Of a DNA stretch of 64,000 nt, positions 12,153 to 23,593 are shown piece by piece. Source of the stretch: Macrostomum hystrix (taxonomy: Eukaryota; Platyhelminthes; Macrostomidae). The stretch's first letter is position 1, and each line of letters begins with the position of its first letter. The position numbers and the translations under genes are program-made. The notes under the pieces are model-generated. The model saw only the letters and a program-made list of their open reading frames with translations, was not told the origin of the DNA and ran no database searches. Where the stretch lies: assembly GCA_950097015.1 (NCBI GenBank), contig CATNEN010000038.1:31954501-32018500 (forward strand), read 5' to 3'.

Positions 12153-13670
12153 TAGATAATAGCTGACAAAAAAGGACCCGAAGTTTGAGTTTTTCACCTA
12201 GTGTTGGCACCGGATGATAGCGAAATGCATGCTTTTTTGTCATTTTGACACTCGGATATGACTAAGTTCTTACATGCCCGCCTTTGGCTCTTTGTAAATA
12301 ACAGGTCTTTGTGAAATTCAACCCGAATTGTTATTCTAGTTGTCTAGCTTTATGTACATAAAGTTTTAACTAATCTACAAAGTCATCCGTTAAGATTATC
12401 TTTCATTTATAAAATACTAGGCATTGTTCTCCTCTAGTTGCTGTAAGACTGATGCAATGATGCAATTTTTGTTCCTTCATAGATAAAGAGTCGTTAAAAC
12501 ACACAAAAATCCCTGAATCAGAACTAGCCATTTTTAAAGTGCGCAAAGTTTTTTTTAAAGACATTTTTAGCGATTTTCTTCAATCCTTCAAATTTTATTT
12601 ACTTTTTCTGTTCGCTCCGGCATTGCTGGTGTTTCTTCATCTCATTGCATTTAAACAAATTGAAACCTGTTTATTTGTTTATTTATTCGACAAAAATTCG
12701 TTAATTCTTTCAAATTTTTTAATCCTATTTTTATCCTACCTAGGCATAATGAGCGCGGCAGATTGAGTGGCGTACAACACGAATATCATTGCGCGAAACT
12801 AATTTTTTAGAGTTCAAACACACAGATAGGCGCTCTCTTTTCAAAGTTTAGCTCTGAGAATATTCCTGGAAATGTTGTAAATAGTCTTGGCGTCATCGTC
12901 CTTCGAACTCACCCCTGTTGAACCTGTTACTTTCTCATTTTATTTAACAAATGTTAAGCTCGTATGGTAATCAAACACTTTTCCGGCTTCGTTTTATTTG
13001 TTTAAATTTTGGTTTTCCGGTTCGACTAAACGACTTAACGACTTCGACCTAAAAGCACTCAGATAGATGGCAGACTACGGTTTAATCAATATATTCCTAA
13101 ATTTCATTATTCGAGCTGCATGCTTTTATCCTTTTTATCTCATAACATTGCCTAAGCAAGAATATATAGGAACATGATGTAACAATAATATTAGATTTTT
13201 AGTTTTAAAACCAAAACTTCTTCATTTCCTAATCTCTTCATGAGTTTGTTAACAAAATTTCGCATCCATGTGTCATCCCGGCTCCCTGCTAAATCTAAAA
13301 TGTTTAATAAATATCACAATTATTTTCATTCTGTTTCGCTTTTTGTCTATCCAGAATTTGTCAGCAAGTTGCTATGCGTAATATTTAGGTCTTTTTAATT
13401 TAACTAACAATATAATAGGTGTACTACCTACAGTAGGATTTAGAAATTTCGCTTATCACATGTATTAAGGTGTATTTCCGTTGCTATCACGTTTTTAACT
13501 ATGCGCTAAACTATGAGGAAAAAATTGTGATTTGAAAGCGTTTTACCATCAACAAGACAATGTCGAAACAAAGAGAAAGAATGCTAAAATTAGTTTTTTT
13601 GAACGATAAAATTGTGACTGGCTTGACTTAAATCATTTTACAGCTACCCGCTAAAAATAGGGATGTTTCT

Positions 13671-13826
13671 TTGGGTGATTCCAGTTGGAATCTGCGGTGT
13701 TTCCAGAAAAAGAAACAGCCGAACGCTGGAAACATACCAATCGGATGATTCCATGCTTGGAATCTACCCAACTGGGCGTTTTCTCGGTGCTTCTTGGTGG
13801 CGAAATGGAATCACCCAAAGAATACT
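13671..13826. repeat. Short inverted repeat, MITE-like
   Basis: ttctttgggtgattcc at about 13671 is exactly complementary to ggaatcacccaaagaa at about 13811, enclosing some 120 bp. The surrounding sequence (13650-14000) is richer in GC than its flanks. No transposase or clear target-site duplication was identified. Confidence 0.5.
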
Positions 13827-14182
13827 CCAGTTCGGAAGATTTCATGCTCAGAAACCAACCGCCGAGGAATCGCCCGTAAATAATTCTCTGGCTGTCCCAT
13901 GGGCCACTGGTTCGGGTGATTCTTCGGCGGTTTCCGCACAATTTACGGTTACATCGGCTGCTTCCTGGGTGGTTTCTTTAACTCTTGCGAGATAGGGGGG
14001 ATTTTGGTAGATTCCACTCCTATTTTGCACAAAAAACCCGCCGAAGAAGCAGCCGAATTTTTTACAGGGTACTTATTTGCAACTTATATTACCACTAGTA
14101 CCGACTGCTTTAAGTTGGACTACCAAACCATTTTGCCGGCCCTTATTATATACCAGCGGGGAATTCCCCCACCCCAGACAAG

Positions 14183-14464
14183 ACGATGGTGTCCTGTGGT
14201 TGAGCTGCGCCTAATAGTAAGGCTTGATCAGTGAAATTGGAGAAATTCGCGTCAGGGTGTCCATAGTGGCCAGAAACATTGAATATCTCGCCGGTCTAAA
14301 GAGCTGGCGACTTGATTCTTGTTTCAGAAGATGCGCAACAAAAGTTTGTCGGTATTTGTGAGTTTCGTGTGCTTGCGTTGTTCAGTTCGAGTGCAGCACA
14401 AAAAATTGTCATGGTGGGAGATAGTTCTACTGTTAATGAAGCAGATATATACTAGCTAGTGTCA
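14183..14464. repeat. Dispersed repeat, copy 2 (internally deleted)
   Basis: Begins gatggtgtcctgtggttgag and contains ttgatcagtgaaattggaga. It ends with the same 115 bp as 12038-12152. Relative to the copy at 30693-31050 a middle block is missing. Unclassified; possibly a SINE. Confidence 0.75.
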
Positions 14465-14518
14465 AAGTTTCCCACAGTACTGCTAAATTTTAGTCTTCTC
14501 GTTTTAGACTACGCTGCG

Positions 14519-14930
14519 TGTCGGCAAACTTATAATCTCGCGAGCCAAAGAGAGAACCTAAAAGACGACAGCAGGCCGCATTAACTGTAGAAATATAGGG
14601 GAGAGATCTCTGACATAGGGGAGAGATGAGACAGGGGAGAGATGAGACACGGGAGAGATGAGACAGGGGTGAGATGAGACACGGGAGAGATGAGACACGG
14701 GAGAGATGAGACACGGGAGAGATGAGACAGGGGTGAGATGAGACACAGGAGAGATGAGACAGGGGTGAGATGAGACACGGGAGAGATGAGACAGGGGAGA
14801 GATGAGACACGGGAGAGATGAGACAGGGGTGAGATGAGACACGGGAGAGATGAGACAGGGGTGAGATGAGACACGGGAGAGATGAGACAGGGGAGAGATG
14901 AGACACGGGAGAAATGAGATACGGGAGGTG
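14519..14930. repeat. 16-bp minisatellite grown from a hAT-like MITE
   Basis: 14519-14600 (tcggcaaactt, gagccaaagag, acgacagcaggccgcatt) matches the left half of the hAT-like element at 49472-49747. It runs directly into tandem copies of agacacgggagagatg and variants, a motif that exists in only a few copies inside that element. The right half of the transposon is absent. Confidence 0.8.
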
Positions 14931-15306
14931 AAGAGGAAAAAGGATACCCCTGAATTACGCTCTATTTAGCTATGATGATTAGTATAGCCAATTTTTTAAT
15001 TTAACGATCATTATAATTAATCAAAGAAGCAAAAAGCAGAACATGCTTCTAAGAGTAAAAACAGGTGCCCATTGTGCCAAGCCACAGCTATAGCAAAGTT
15101 TTTAGTACGAAAAAGTTCAGCGTACGTCTTCTAAAGATCAGAAATAAAAAGAACAAAAAATATTTTTGCATCTGTGATCTTTGCGCAGTTGAAAAGCGTC
15201 ATTGAAAACAATAGCTCGTACATCCGCAACAGTGGCAATAGAAATTGAAATCACCAACTGTCGCAACTGGTTGGACACCAAATAGGCTCAGACAGGCAAT
15301 GTCTCC

Positions 15307-15429
15307 TCACAGCACGCGGAACTTGACCCAGTCAGCGCTCGTCTCGATCTCCTCTTCCACCTGAGCGTCAGTGAACAGAAGTTTTTTGTTATACTTCAGT
15401 GGTCCTTGGGATTTACTGTGTACTACCAT
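15307..15429 (-). CDS. Small reading frame or terminal exon, unrecognised
   Basis: A 40-codon minus-strand frame from ATG at 15429 to TGA at 15309-15307. It encodes an acidic, protein-like C-terminus (LLFTDAQVEEEIETSADWVK followed by FRVL). An acceptor-like acacag lies after codon 4, so it may instead be the last exon of a spliced gene. It lies downstream of, and on the same strand as, the TRP gene, whose own stop is at 15821. I do not recognise the sequence. Whether it is translated is unknown; the composition looks coding but the frame is short. Confidence 0.3.
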   Translation of the reverse strand: MVVHSKSQGPLKYNKKLLFTDAQVEEEIETSADWVKFRVL

Positions 15430-15820
15430 CAGTAGCTAGTCTACAATGCAGTTATTAAAATGTCATTAACCTCAGTTCTATTTTTGCGCTAATATGCAGT
15501 TGTCGAAATTTACCGTTAAGCATCAACCAACAGCATGTGGATTCTTATAGTTTGCATTTTCACTCAATCTACTTTCAATTTATGAGTCATTAGCTGTGCT
15601 GTTAATGGCTTATTTAAACTTTTCAGGCAAGAAATTTTGGGCAAAATACTCTGCTCTCTCATCTCAATGAAGATCTACCTTTTGCTTTAACAACAAATCT
15701 TCGATCGCGTATCAACACCATCAAAGAAGTCCTTGAGGTAAAATCTGGTACATAATGGGTGCTAGTTGTCACTGTAATGAAAAAAATTATCGACAATCAT
15801 TTCTCAGGGGTTAGAAATCG

Positions 15821-18800
15821 TCAAGTCCTATCCTCCACCAGCTGAATCAGTCGATCCAGTCGCTCCTCCATCGCTCGCAGCCGGTCCGATTCTCGGCTTC
15901 GAGCCAATCGTTTCAGCGAGCGCAGATCATCAGCTCGCTGATCCTCCAGCTTCTGCAGGCGGGCCAGCTGTCTAGCCAATGCCTCGTCCAGGTCGGAATG
16001 AACTTCTGCTAGAGCATTTTTAGTGTGCGACTTCAACCCGTCTGCGTCGGAGCGGTTGGCCTCCAATTGTCTAGACAGACCGGAACGCGAGCGTCGGAAG
16101 TGAGAAGCTTGGAATTCTAGGAATCTGATGTACTCCTGAGGGTAGTCCGACTCTGCCAGCCACCAGCACTGTGGGAAGAAAAGTAGGTCAAGTAGGTCAG
16201 TCGCAAGGGGCGCCCGTTTCATTTTGGAGCCCGTTTTTAAGACGTCTAGACCATTGAGAAAACATTCGGTTTTATTCGCTATGGCATGAGTTCTTAGCGG
16301 TTATTTGTTAGTCGGGAGTTCCAATCTCAGCCAAAAGAAAACAATGTCTATCCTGGAGCAAGTTACGAGCATTTAACTCCCTAAATAGGGACGGTCTCCC
16401 CAGTCCACGGACTCTAGATCTGTACACAGCCTTAGAAAGGGCTGCGCTAAAGGGGGTGAGTGGCAAAGCGGTCTAACGCGCGTGCCTCTCGCAACAAGGT
16501 ACCTGAGCTCGATTCCTTGGCGGGGCCACATTCATTTGGGCGCAACTGCGGAGAGAAGGATTGGGTGCTTGTCGTGCAATTTACGGCCTTTGAGGGCCAG
16601 CCTCCCATGCACAGTGAAAGTGTACATTGCCTAACGATGAGAAAGTCAGGGCAGATGTACGCACCTGTGTGAGTGTGTGCCAACAAACGATATCTGTGTA
16701 CCAGTAGTCAACGGAATGGGCAGAATTGCCTCCTCGCTGGCTGTGGGTCTAGTTTCAGCACTATGTGACATTGCTCGCAGCCCTCCGGCGATTATAATAA
16801 TTATTATTATTAATGTATTATTGAGGACTGCGCCACAGCTATAGGCCTTTTGAGTAAGTTTATTTTGCTTAAAACGTAGAGTAAGTTTTAAGCAAAGAGG
16901 ACTTCAAACCTTGGTCTCTGTTTCGCTTCCAACTTTCGCCTTTATTCTTCGGCACCTGTCGCACAGCAGCATTAGCTGGTAGGCGTAGTAGAAGAAGGAC
17001 ACCGGCGGAGGCACTGGCCCGGCTCTTTTGTATTCGAGCAGCATGCGATAGTATGACCTGCGCCAGATGCCGCGAGCTTTGCTAGACATCATGCTCACGC
17101 GCAGGTTGAACAGCGCAATCAGCAGGTTCAGCATTACCAGATTGCACACCAGTAAGAAGGCGTAACGGGCGAAATTGTCGAACACTCGATAGCCGATTGG
17201 GTGGGCAGCCTCGCCACTGATTGACTGGTTGCCATCCTGAGCAGCGACCAGGTTCTGTGGGAAGTCGCTAAACAGCAGCTTCAGCGGCATAGTGTATACC
17301 TGAACGAATGCGTCGATTCCGTAGCTATCTGATCCAGTCTCAGAAGACAGCGCGGTAACCACTGAGAACAGGAGGTTGAAGAAAAACACACCGAACGAGT
17401 ACACTATGACCAGGATAATAGCCAGGAAGGGCAGCAGGTCTCGGATGAGCAAGTGAACTAGCATGGTTATCACCGGTCCGATCTGCTCAGAGTAGCTCAG
17501 AAACGATACCGAACGAAATCCCCAGAGCAGGTAGGAGGTGCTCAGAATCATTTGACACGTGTAAACAGTTGGGTGCGTTGGGATATTGTTGAGTACCAGC
17601 TTCCAAATTATTCCAATCCACATAAATATCAGCGCCGAGCAGTCGAAGTAGTTCAGAATCTCTTGAAAATACTCCGGGCAGAAGCAGGTGAGACCGCTGC
17701 GCCTCGAGTGGTACCTGCGTCTGCGCTGGCTGTGGGTGAAGTCGTTCAATTCGTGAGCAGTAAGTGATAGTGTGTACAGAAGCAGGACGATATCGGGACC
17801 AAAGTTATTAAATGTCTTCTTAAAGTCCATAATATACCATGCAAAGTAGATTAGGAACAAGCTAAAACCGAAAAACTGAACGTAGAATTTGGTCTTAGGC
17901 GAGGCTGCACTCGCTGTGTCCCTGGCGCAGCCTTCCCATTCTTGCTTTGCCAGCTCGTACATGCAGTCGGTGGCGAACAAGTCATCGCAATCGGCCTCCT
18001 GAATGAGCTGCAGCACTGTGTGATAGCTGTCCGCGGTGTTAGAGCTCTGCTCAGAGCAGTCACACGAGCAACTCTTCGTCGATATCACACAGCCACATGC
18101 GTCGTCATTCAGTGTTCTGCAAGAAAAACGAGGACCTGAGATTGTTCGGCCCTTCTTTTTGATGTCTCCTCGAATGTACTTAAACAGAAGCTCCTTCTCT
18201 TGCTGATTGGCACTCGCGAACAGTTCGTCGAATGCGTTGACAACAATGCAGACGATTGCACCCTGCAGGCGTCTCAGTTGTTCGTGCCGACCCTTCTTAC
18301 TGCCGATCTTGGGCTTCATCTGGATGAGCAAGCTGATGCACGCTGGAATCAGCTGAAACTGCCTGGTCAGGACGAGGTCTGGTAGAATTTCCAGCTTCTC
18401 AAAACGAAAGCAAAAATCAATAATGAGCATCTCAGAGGTTTCATCGTCCTTCAGCCTGTTTTCTCGAAAGAATTCATCGAGTTCCTTCTCAGAGAAGTCC
18501 TCCAGTTCTCTGTGCTGAGCTCTTATCTTGAGCTGCTCGTGGACGAGGTCGCGAAAGTTGTTTCCAGTTTTGGGCGATATTAAACCCAGCCTGAGCCCGC
18601 TGCGCAGGATTTTGGGAGAGTCGAGTTGCACAGCTCTCAATAGAATCTTTAGATCAGTCTGTCCGCGAGCACTTTCTCTTGTCCCCGAGCCTCGCGTGTC
18701 CGAGATACCCGCGTCTCGCTGAATGGTGACTCGCATCGACTCATCCGATATCGAGGCCAACAAATGGCGAGCCGTGGAACGGTCTGGCAGTTTCAGTGAC

Positions 18801-19927
18801 CTGTTGGCAGGATCAATCAGACGTAGCAAGTCAATTCGATGAACTCCTGGCAAACCGGATATGATTCCCAGCTTGCCTTTGTCGTAGCCAAAGTCGATGC
18901 ACGACATTCCCTCCTGCGTTTTCTCAGCGAGTCGCAAGCCGCACTTCATCAAGTACTGCATATTTTCTTCGTGACCGGCTTCGCAAGCAAAGTGCAAGCT
19001 TGTGGCCCCCTTATTAGGTCCCCTTGAAACTGCCAAGTGTAACATTTCAGAGACCTGCATGTCGGATAGGTCGGCTAGAGGCTTGGCTAGGACCTTCAGT
19101 CTGTACCTGCCCGCGAATGCGTGGACAGCATGGAGACCGCTCGAATTTGAGAGAAACTTTCTAAATCTGGACTTTTGCTTTTTATCCATCGCAGCCATTG
19201 TTAGGATTTCTGCAAAAACACTGGCATCAATCACGGAGCCATGCAGACAGGTCTGGCCAAGATTATTCTCCGACGACTTGTCGACTCCAGCTTCCATCAC
19301 TTTGTTCAGCGTGGCAAAGAACTCATCAGCCGACTGACCAAGGCGATCGTTGAGGAACACAGCATGGGCCAGAGTGTTTCTGTCGACGTCGACATGCTTG
19401 AACTCTCGGGACAGCTTTTCTGATTCACTAATTATGCCCAGAGCGCCGCTGTTCCATCCGGTACAGGCGTAGAACAGCATATTCCTGCCTGACGCGTCTG
19501 CAAAACCCACGAGCTTGCTGGACAACGACTTCCCCAGCAGGGACAGGCTGCTGGCATGCCGCATTGCCAGATGCATCACCGTCTGATCCAGTTTGTTGGT
19601 CCACAGCCAGCAATTGGACTCGAAATTTCTAACGGCTGCGACATCGATGATTTCGCATCTCTGACAGTCCGCCGCATAGTGTAGGCAGGTGTTGCCGTCT
19701 TCGTCACGTAGTTCAACAACTGTGGCCTTAGCCTGCCTGACCAGCTGAGCCGCCGTCTCCACGCTGCAGTGACGAACAGCCAGGTGCAGCACCGACTGGC
19801 CCTTTTTTGTTCTGCGCTTGAAGACAAGTGGCATTCGTCTGACTCACTAAAGCATCAATCTTTTCGTCGCAGTCGACATTGAGAGCAGCATAGTGGGCGC
19901 TCCTATTGCCATCAGCATCAGCGGCAT
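15821..19927 (-). CDS. TRP cation channel, ankyrin N-terminus with TRPM-like pore and C-terminus (5' incomplete)
   Basis: The large exon 19927-16910 and the last exon 16168-15821 join in phase (AAG before a gtttga donor; cccacag acceptor) and end in TAG. About 300 N-terminal residues form degenerate ankyrin-like repeats (GQSVLHLAVRH, DGNTCLHYAADC, GATSLHFACEAGHEENMQYL). Six hydrophobic helices follow, about residues 650-912 counted from the ATG at 19834. S4-S5 (SYSEQIGPVITMLVHLLIRD), S6 (LLVCNLVMLNLLIALFN) and the TRP-box region with PPP (RAGPVPPPVSFF) resemble melastatin (TRPM) channels. The last exon encodes a coiled coil ending RLDRLIQLVEDRT, also TRPM-like. Expected role: plasma-membrane cation channel; ligand unknown. 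No MHR/SLOG N-terminal region typical of TRPM is present. Oddity: the ankyrin frame upstream of about 19805 (DADGNRSAHYAALNVDCDEK) is offset by one base at an A6G3 run, a frameshift by mutation or sequencing error. Further 5' lies a minisatellite, and the true start was not found. Confidence 0.8.
16290..16435 (+). mobile_element. Degenerate SINE remnant
   Basis: gtcgggagttccaatctcag, gagcaagttacgagcattta, ccctaaatagggac and ccagtccacggact follow the block order of the SINE at 9800-9998 but are heavily diverged. It lies in the last intron of the TRP gene. Confidence 0.4.
16452..16700 (+). mobile_element. tRNA-derived SINE in the TRP intron
   Basis: A-box-like gtgagtggcaaagcggtcta and B-box-like gagctcgattcc are spaced as in a tRNA. 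They are followed by gggcgcaactgcggagagaa, the cacagtgaaagtgtacattg block and gagaaagtcagggcagatgt. It is inserted antisense to the TRP gene, in its last intron. Confidence 0.75.
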
Positions 19928-19964
19928 CTGGAATGCCTAGGCCATTGTCGGATAGTCGTAGCCA

Positions 19965-21025
19965 AAGTCGCCACCCTCACTCCCCAACTACAGTCCTTCT
20001 GAAGACACCCTCACTCCCCAACTCCAGTCCTTCTGAAGACACCCTCACTCCCCAACTACAGTCCTTCTGAAGACACCCTCACTCCCCAACTCCGGTCCTT
20101 CTGAAGACACCCTCACTCCCCAACTACAGCCCTTCTGAAGACACCCTCACTCCCCAACTACAGTCCTTCTGAAGACACCCTCACACCCCAACTACAGTCC
20201 TTCTGAAGACACCCTCATTCCCCAACTACAGTCCTTCTGAAGACACCCTCACTCCCCAACTCCGGTCCTTCTAAAGACACCCTCACTCCCAAACTCCAGT
20301 CCTTCTGAAGACACCCTCACTTCCCAACTACAGTCCTTCTGAAGACACCCTCACTCCCCAACTACAGTCCTTCTGAAGACACCCTCACTCCCCAACTCCG
20401 GTCCTTCTAAAGACACCCTCACTCCCAAACTCCAGTCCTTCTGAAGACACCCTCACTCCCCAACTACAGTCCTTCTGAAGACACCCTCACTCCCCAACTA
20501 CAGTCCTTCTGAAGACACCCTCACTCCCCAACTCCAGTCCTTCTGAAGACACCCTCACTCCCCAACTACAGCCCTTCTGAAGACACCCTCACTCCCCAAC
20601 TCCAGTCCTTCTGAAGACACCCTCACTCCCCAACTCCGGTCCTTCTAAAGACACCCTCACTCCCAAACTCCAGTCCTTCTGAAGACACCCTCACTTCCCA
20701 ACTACAGTCCTTCTGAAGACACCCTCACTCCCCAACTACAGTCCTTCTGAAGACACCCTCACTCCCCAACTCCAGTCCTTCTGAAGACACCCTCACTCCC
20801 CAACTACAGCCCTTCTGAAGACACCCTCACTCCCCAACTCCAGTCCTTCTGAAGACACCCTCACTCCCCAACTACAGTCCTTCTGAAGACGCCCTCACTC
20901 CCCAACTACAGTCCTTCTGAAGAAACCCTCACTCCCCAACTACAGTCCTTCTGAAGACACCCTCACTCCCAAACTCCAGTCCTTCTGAAGACACCCTCAC
21001 TCCCTAACTCCGGTCCTTCTAAAGA
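19965..21025. repeat. 34-bp minisatellite
   Basis: About 31 copies of a 34-bp unit (ctccccaactacagtccttc plus tgaagacaccctca), with cca/cgg/aca variants. A block of several units recurs (near 20240 and 20390, and again near 20640), showing segmental amplification. It abuts the 5' end of the readable TRP sequence, so it is either intronic or has truncated the gene. Confidence 0.95.
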
Positions 21026-21029
21026 CACC

Positions 21030-21350
21030 TACCCTGATTTATTCCCCCGTCTTATCCTTCAGCTTCAGGTTTCTCCCATCTTATCATTCAGCAGCTTCAG
21101 GTTTCTCCCGATTTATCTTTCAGCAGCTTCAGGTTTTTCCTGTCTTATCCTTCCGAACCTTTAGGTTTCTCCCGTCTTTTCCTTCCGAACCTTCAGGTTT
21201 CTCCCGTCTTTTCCTTCAGCATCTTCAGGTTTCTCCCGTCTTTTCCTTCAGCAGCTTCAGGTTTCTCCCGTCTTTTCCTTCAGCAGCTTCAGGTTTTTTT
21301 CGTATAATCCCTCGGCAGCTGCATGTTTCTCCCGTCTTATCCTTCGTCTT
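21030..21350. repeat. ~32-bp minisatellite
   Basis: Degenerate copies of a unit containing cagcttcaggtttctcccgt and cttttccttcag. Unrelated in sequence to the adjacent 34-bp array. Confidence 0.85.
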
Positions 21351-22560
21351 AGCATGAGGTAATTGTGAATGGATATGAGAGAAAGGGAAAAGAGAAAGAG
21401 AAATGTTGAGATAATTAATTAAAAGTTAACATTTTAAATAAAATGAACCTCCTTGAGTTCTACTATTTATCCCACGATTTGTTCCAATAGTTTAATTGAT
21501 GCACAGTGGTTGCCTTTTGCCTTTTGCAGCATTATGCCAGAATCAAACAGCAACTTCAAGTGCAGTGTTACCAAATTGCCTAAATTCATCAATAGCTAAA
21601 TAGTTATAGTTATGAATAAAATTAGATAAATATATATATCCTTTCAGTCTAATTATTTTACTTTTAATTTAGTCATGTTCTCATGCAGTCTATTAAAATC
21701 AGGATATTTATCTTGATTCCTGACTATAGCTTCTTTTGTATTGCTAATTTGAATATTACATCATTAAAATCTGTAAATTCACTACAGAAATACCAGAAAA
21801 TATTGCAAAACTATCAATTATTCTTTATTTTGCACAAACAGCAACTAAGAGCTTTAAAATTACAGTAATTCGGGTCCGAAAACTAACTAAATTGCTTTGC
21901 AGAAATGCATGCTTTGTACGTTGCCTTTTTTAATATACGGTAAATGCAATAAATGTGACCATCTTTGAAATTACTTTTTACACACTTTTTGGCGTTCCCT
22001 AACAACATGTGATGTCTCAAATTGTTCAGAAATGATTACAGAACATTTATATGCAGTTTTGTCTCGCTTTTACTCGTTCTAGCGTTTAAAAAACGAGTTT
22101 CAAAGATGCATAATGAAAACCATTTGGCGAAAATCGGTCAATCGACCTCCAGAAAAAGTAAGATTTTTTGCATTTTCTCTGCTCTTTTCTCACAGTTTTT
22201 TTCTCTAAAACATAATACATATATTGAAGAATATTTATGTAGAGTTGCATCTTTAATAGAGCCTTTCCATTTTGAAAACAAGATAAAACTGTTGGCATCG
22301 CCTTATAGAAAGACATCATAACGCGCGGTTTTTTTTTATTTTGCAGGTCCCTGATTTTTTATCACACTATGAAACTTATACCATTCGAAAGAAAATTTTA
22401 TATAGAAAAAAATGAGACCATTTGCAACAAAAAGTGTTGTACTGTTGATGAGAAATCAGCAGTTTTCTCAGGGTAGTAAGGCAGGGCAGGCAAGCATTGT
22501 CAATTTCGGTGCTAGCTGGCCCGCTTGGGAGGAACACAATGATGCGGTCCAGTTTTTCTC
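21351..22560. other. Intergenic region between TRP gene and histone H1
   Basis: AT-rich. Open frames on both strands are short and of low complexity. Missing 5' exons of the TRP gene could lie here, but I could not identify any. Confidence 0.35.
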
Positions 22561-22565
22561 ATACA

Positions 22566-22572
22566 TATTAAA
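22566..22572 (+). promoter_or_regulatory. TATA-like box of histone H1
   Basis: tattaaa lies 86 bp before the H1 start codon and is followed by a GC-rich leader. The spacing suits a core promoter. Inferred from position only. Confidence 0.4.
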
Positions 22573-22657
22573 GGTGGGTCGCGCGGAGCGAGTTTTCAAA
22601 CCAAACCCCTCTCTGCTCCACTCAGCTATCTTGCTCTCGCCATCCCAGCCAGCAATC

Positions 22658-23431
22658 ATGAGCGCGCCTGCTGCTGCTCCCGCTGCCGCCGCCCCGGCCA
22701 AGAAGGTGCCGAAGCCGAAGAAGCCTGCCAAGCCGAAGAGCCACCCGTCCTACACTGACATGATCAATGCTGCCATCGCGGCTCTCAAGGAGCGCAAGGG
22801 CTCTAGCCGTCAGGCAATCGTCAAGTATCTGCACGCCAACTACAAGTTCGACGCCAACGAGAAGGTCGATGTCTACGTCAAATCCGCCCTAAAGGCCGGC
22901 AGCAAGAGCGGTCGCTACACCCACACTAAGGGTGCCGGCGCCAGTGGCTCCTTCCAGTTGGCCAAGAAGGCCGAGAAGGCCGTCGCCAAGAAGCCGAAGT
23001 CGCCGAAAGCCAAGAAGCCAAAGTCGCCAGCCGTCAAGAAGGCAAAGTCGCCGGCTGCCAAGAAGCCGAAGTCGCCAGCCGCCAAGAAGGCCAAATCGCC
23101 TGCCGCCAAGAAGCCGAAGACGCCCAAGGCGAAGAAGGCCGCCAAGTCGCCTGCCGCCAAGAAGACCAAGAAGGCCCCGGCCGCCGCCCCAGCCGCTGCC
23201 GCTCCGGCTGCCGACGCCACCGCAGCTCCGGCTGCTGCTCCGGCCGCCGCCGCTCCGGCGACGCCGAAGGCTGCGAAGAAGCCGAAGGCGGCCGCGGCCA
23301 AGAAGACGCCCAAGGCGAAGTCAGCCGGCGGAGCAGTCAAAAAGGCTAAGTCGCCGGCCAAGGCCAAGAAGGCGGCGCGGCCGAAGAAGACGCCAACTAA
23401 GAAGGCCGCCGCCAAGCCAGCGAAAAAGTGA
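22658..23431 (+). CDS. H1: Linker histone H1
   Basis: Intronless, 257 aa. A short Ala/Pro/Lys N-tail precedes a winged-helix H15 globular domain at about residues 27-105 (HPSYTDMINAAIAALKERKG, SSRQAIVKYLHANYKF, GAGASGSFQLAKK). A long basic tail of KSPAAKKPKSP- and KAKK-type repeats with an Ala/Pro block follows. It binds the nucleosome dyad and linker DNA and compacts chromatin; SPxK motifs in the tail are typical phosphorylation sites. The ATG at 22658 was chosen over an in-frame upstream ATG at 22412 because the family's N-terminal tail starts here and the upstream part looks like UTR. No histone 3' stem-loop is evident; an AATAAA is present downstream, so this may be a polyadenylated, replication-independent gene. 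A degraded inverted copy of its 3' end lies at 49290-49405. Confidence 0.95.
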   Translation: MSAPAAAPAAAAPAKKVPKPKKPAKPKSHPSYTDMINAAIAALKERKGSSRQAIVKYLHANYKFDANEKVDVYVKSALKAGSKSGRYTHTKGAGASGSFQLAKKAEKAVAKKPKSPKAKKPKSPAVKKAKSPAAKKPKSPAAKKAKSPAAKKPKTPKAKKAAKSPAAKKTKKAPAAAPAAAAPAADATAAPAAAPAAAAPATPKAAKKPKAAAAKKTPKAKSAGGAVKKAKSPAKAKKAARPKKTPTKKAAAKPAKK

Positions 23432-23587
23432 AGAGGATTCCGACTGATATCACGTGACACAATTAAATGCGTAATGTTTTTTCTATAAATGTACCGTTGG
23501 ACAAGTTCAATTAGCAATTCAATGGGATATGTGTGGCTTATTTTCTTAGTTCAACTTTAACTTTCGCTTGCGTCTCTTTCTCATATA

Positions 23588-23593
23588 AATAAA
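23588..23593 (+). terminator. Poly(A) signal of histone H1
   Basis: AATAAA 157 bp after the H1 stop codon, followed by a T-rich stretch. Most likely cleavage/polyadenylation signal by position. Confidence 0.5.

Larger units (their letters stand above)
11529..15306. other. Intergenic region 3' of unkempt
   Basis: AT-rich sequence that likely contains the unkempt 3' UTR at its start. Otherwise I see only repeats, annotated separately. An AATAAA at 13306-13311 could be a poly(A) signal, but this is not established. No convincing exon was found. Confidence 0.4.

Noticed and set aside
15627-15975. Plus-strand exon pair (15627-15736 after a cttttcag acceptor, then about 15809-15975)
   Set aside because: The first frame is protein-like, but the second is the antisense of the TRP coiled-coil exon and no further exons were found. 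It is more likely chance.
22086-22319. 77-codon minus-strand frame as a possible 5' TRP exon
   Set aside because: No ankyrin or melastatin similarity and an AT-rich composition.
22915-23517. 200-codon minus-strand frame and 171-codon alternative frame over histone H1
   Set aside because: Shadow frames caused by the GC-rich lysine/alanine/proline tail.
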